DNA of 64,000 bases, from NCBI RefSeq assembly GCF_000719285.1, contig NZ_JOFS01000022.1:1-64000 (forward strand), written 5' to 3'. The translations under genes were made by a program, and so were the position numbers. Positions 62,172-64,000 of this stretch are shown piece by piece. The DNA is from Streptomyces bicolor. Its GTDB lineage: Bacteria > Actinomycetota > Actinomycetes > Streptomycetales > Streptomycetaceae. The notes under the pieces were generated by a model. That model saw nothing but the letters and a program-made list of their open reading frames with translations, did no database searches and was not told where the DNA came from. Positions within the stretch are counted from its first letter, which is position 1. Each line of letters opens with the position of its first letter.

Positions 62172-63509
62172 ATGAATCGGCATCGGACCGGACTACTGCT
62201 GACCCTGTTCATCATCCTCGCCGCCCTGACGACCGGCATCCCGGCAACGGCGGCATCATCCTCCACTACGGTCGTCGAGTCACTGGACCGCGCCGCGCAC
62301 CCGCTGAGGACCGTCGAACCGGGCGGCGACACCGGCGATCTGCGGCCCCTGGACCGGATGATCGGCCAGGCCCGGGTCGTCGGCCTGGGCGAGGCCACCC
62401 ACGGCTCGCACGACTTCTTCGCCCTCAAGGACCGAGTCTTCCGCCACCTCGTCGAGGAGAAGGGCTTTCGCACCTTCGCCCTGGAGGCCCCCTGGAGCAC
62501 GGGTGCGCGCCTCAACGACTACGTGGTGCACGGCAAGGGCGACCCCCGGCGCGTCATGCGCGAGGAGTTCCAGCGCGACTACCTGTGGTGGAACAACACG
62601 GACTATCTGCGGCTCGTCGAGTGGATGCGGGCGTACAACGTGCGGCATCCCGATGACCCCGTTCGCTTCATGGCCGACGACATCGCCTGGACCGGGCCCG
62701 AGCTGTACGACGCCGTCGAGGCGTACGCGGCCGGTGCCCGCCCCGAGCTGAGCGCCCGCCTCGCCGAGCTGTACCGCGGACTGCGGCCGACCGTGCAGAC
62801 CGGCGCGTACATCGAGCAGTACCTGCGGCTGCCGTACGCCGAGCGTGAGGAGCGGGCGGAGCGCACGGGGGAGGCGCTTCGGCTGCTGGCGGGGCGGGCC
62901 CCTGGTTCCGACCGCCGCCAGGCGTACGACCTGGCCCTCCAGCAGGCGAGGGTGATTGACCAGACCGCCCGGCAGTACGCCTTCGACTTCGAGGACCCCG
63001 CGCAGATCGCCGCGGCCATGCGCTACCGCGACGGGGCGATGGCCGCCAACGTGGTGTGGTGGCAGCGGCACACCGGCACCAAGGTGCTGCTGTCGGCGCA
63101 CAACAACCACGTCGGCTATGTGCCGGAGGAGCCCGCCGCGAACCCGAAGGTGCAGGGCGCGTTCCTGCGGGAGAGCCTCGGCGCGGGCTATGTGAGCGTC
63201 GGCCTGACCTTCGATCGCGGCTCCTTCAACGCCACTGGCCCGGACGACGAGCTCATCCGCCGCTGGACGCTGGGTCCGGCGGACCCGGCCGGCAACGAGC
63301 GGACCCTGGACCGGGTGCGGTACCGCGACCACCTGCTCGACCTGCGGTCCGTCGGAGCACCGGCCGACGGCTGGCTTCGGCGGGCACGGCCGACGCGGAG
63401 CATCGGCACCGCGTACCCGGACGGCCCGCACGACATCGCGCTCGCCCGCAACTACGACGTCCTGATCCATCTCCACCGAGTGGAGGCGTCGACGCTGCGG
63501 GACCGGTGA
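62172..63509 (+). CDS. Secreted erythromycin-esterase-like hydrolase
   Basis: The 445-residue protein has a Sec signal (GLLLTLFIILAALTTGIPAT, then AA) and the Ere-fold motifs GLGEATHGSHDFFALKDRVF with the catalytic His, FALEAPWSTG, and LLSAHNNHVGYV. Ere enzymes open macrolide lactones, while many family members lack macrolide activity. An exported copy beside an exporter gene could detoxify outside the cell. ATG 62172 is chosen because the signal begins there. Confidence 0.8.
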   Translation: MNRHRTGLLLTLFIILAALTTGIPATAASSSTTVVESLDRAAHPLRTVEPGGDTGDLRPLDRMIGQARVVGLGEATHGSHDFFALKDRVFRHLVEEKGFRTFALEAPWSTGARLNDYVVHGKGDPRRVMREEFQRDYLWWNNTDYLRLVEWMRAYNVRHPDDPVRFMADDIAWTGPELYDAVEAYAAGARPELSARLAELYRGLRPTVQTGAYIEQYLRLPYAEREERAERTGEALRLLAGRAPGSDRRQAYDLALQQARVIDQTARQYAFDFEDPAQIAAAMRYRDGAMAANVVWWQRHTGTKVLLSAHNNHVGYVPEEPAANPKVQGAFLRESLGAGYVSVGLTFDRGSFNATGPDDELIRRWTLGPADPAGNERTLDRVRYRDHLLDLRSVGAPADGWLRRARPTRSIGTAYPDGPHDIALARNYDVLIHLHRVEASTLRDR

Positions 63510-63523
63510 GGGCGCCGCCGCCC

Positions 63524-64000
63524 TCAGACGTACAGCTTGTCGAGGAACGCGGTGAGATTGCCGGTCGTCCGGGCGATCTGCTCCTCCAGCGTCAGGCTCT
63601 CCTCGAAACGGGCCCCGGAGTCCGGGACCTTCTTGCCGCGGACATAAAGGGAACAGGCGAGGTCGGTGCACATGTACACGCCGACCGAGTTGCCCTCGCG
63701 GCCCGCCGCACCCGCCTTGCGCGCGGTCATCAGGGAAACGCCACCGCCCAGATGCGTCGTCAGGCACAGGGAGCACATGCTGCGGTGCAGAAAGCCGCGC
63801 TGCGAGGAGGGGAAGCGGAGGGTGACGCCCATGAGGCGCCCCTCCCTCTCGGTCACCAGATAGCTGCGATCGGGCGCCCCCGGATCCCGCCAGCCGAGGA
63901 AGTCGAGATCGTCCCAAGGGCGTTCGTCGAGATCGCGGGGCACGGACAGGCGCTTGGCCTCTCCTTTCGAGCAGTTGATAAAGGAGTTGCGGATGTCCTG
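63524..64000 (-). CDS. FBP-domain protein (EF-G-binding type), 5' end cut by the window edge
   Basis: The visible 158 residues start INCSKGEAKRLSVPRDLDER and contain two CxxC pairs (SMCSLCLTTH and YMCTDLACSLYV), a treble-clef zinc finger typical of the FBP_C family, related to FusB proteins that bind elongation factor G. The frame is open to the last base of the window, so a few N-terminal residues are missing. GTG 63943 is internal, not the start. Confidence 0.8.
   Translation of the reverse strand, partial: QDIRNSFINCSKGEAKRLSVPRDLDERPWDDLDFLGWRDPGAPDRSYLVTEREGRLMGVTLRFPSSQRGFLHRSMCSLCLTTHLGGGVSLMTARKAGAAGREGNSVGVYMCTDLACSLYVRGKKVPDSGARFEESLTLEEQIARTTGNLTAFLDKLYV

Noticed and set aside
59389..62175. 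928-codon plus-strand frame over the FUSC and hypothetical genes
   Set aside because: It is opposite to an FUSC protein with clear TM helices and is Arg/Gln/His-rich, a common antisense artefact in high-GC DNA.
1..64000. CRISPR arrays, tRNA, rRNA, phage modules and biosynthetic (PKS/NRPS) genes
   Set aside because: No regularly spaced repeats, no tRNA-like cloverleaf that I could see, and no phage or assembly-line genes were found on either strand. tRNA detection by eye is imperfect.

Overview
The window is high-GC actinobacterial chromosome, almost certainly Streptomyces. Third-position GC is very strong, GTG starts and start/stop overlaps (ATGA, GTGA) are frequent, and there is a DmdR/IdeR-type iron box. 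It also carries a typical Streptomyces intergenic repeat, Tat-type signal peptides, a DUF5999 protein, a GAF-ANTAR protein and a SigB/SigF-family sigma factor. It reads as accessory or chromosome-arm DNA: much catabolism, efflux and regulation, no ribosomal or other core operons, and several decayed genes. I found no rRNA, tRNA or CRISPR array.

1-3.1 kb is a scar zone. The right end of what looks like an IS200/IS605 (TnpB-type) element sits inside a secreted papain-like peptidase gene. The surviving part of that gene has an unusual mosaic: papain C-terminal half, NBR1-like FW domain, three MIR repeats, a second FW domain, PASTA. It is followed by an IS5-like transposase whose middle has been flipped, and by a small HTH gene.

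3.1-9.1 kb is a signalling block: receiver-PP2C phosphatase, CHASE3 histidine kinase, Rcp1-like response regulator, a SigB/F/G-type sigma factor, a frameshifted RsbW-like kinase and a GAF-ANTAR protein. Together they look like a stress partner-switching module. 9-15.2 kb mixes decay (a PAP2-diacylglycerol kinase remnant, an aldehyde dehydrogenase remnant) with live genes: a Tat-exported deaminase, a two-gene unknown pair, a membrane-anchored Nudix-like protein, a ferredoxin-MBL hydrolase and an NmrA-like protein.

15.2-35 kb holds a PaaX regulator, an alpha/beta hydrolase with an MFS transporter, a glyoxalase-fold protein, an SRAP (HMCES/YedK) protein and a P1B-4-type metal ATPase. It continues with a LacI regulator and its probable MFS target, which has a perfect 18-bp operator. 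Next are a YheO/DauR-like regulator with a PLP-dependent dehydratase, a cupin, an MDR oxidoreductase, a MoxR/VWA pair and a FtsX-type ABC transporter. Two unknown genes end this stretch.

35-50.8 kb is the most coherent unit. lutABC, rhaB, the aldolase/dehydrogenase fusion rhaEW and rhaI read leftward. An ABC importer (ATPase, two permeases, binding protein), rhaM, a secreted beta-propeller lyase and a LacI regulator read rightward. Together they can take L-rhamnose, probably cut from a rhamnosylated polysaccharide, through L-lactaldehyde and L-lactate to pyruvate. LacI-type operators lie in the shared control region.

50.9-64 kb carries a prolyl-aminopeptidase-like hydrolase, a PIG-L deacetylase, a SigJ/ECF41 sigma factor, DUF5999, a Cys-rich pentapeptide protein and a stand-alone CYP102-like P450 with a divergent TetR. 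After these come an iron-box-controlled DUF2470 protein, a Tat-exported lactonase, an unknown gene, a FUSC-type exporter, a secreted erythromycin-esterase-like protein and a truncated FBP-domain gene. The exporter and the esterase face each other across a 25-nt palindrome.
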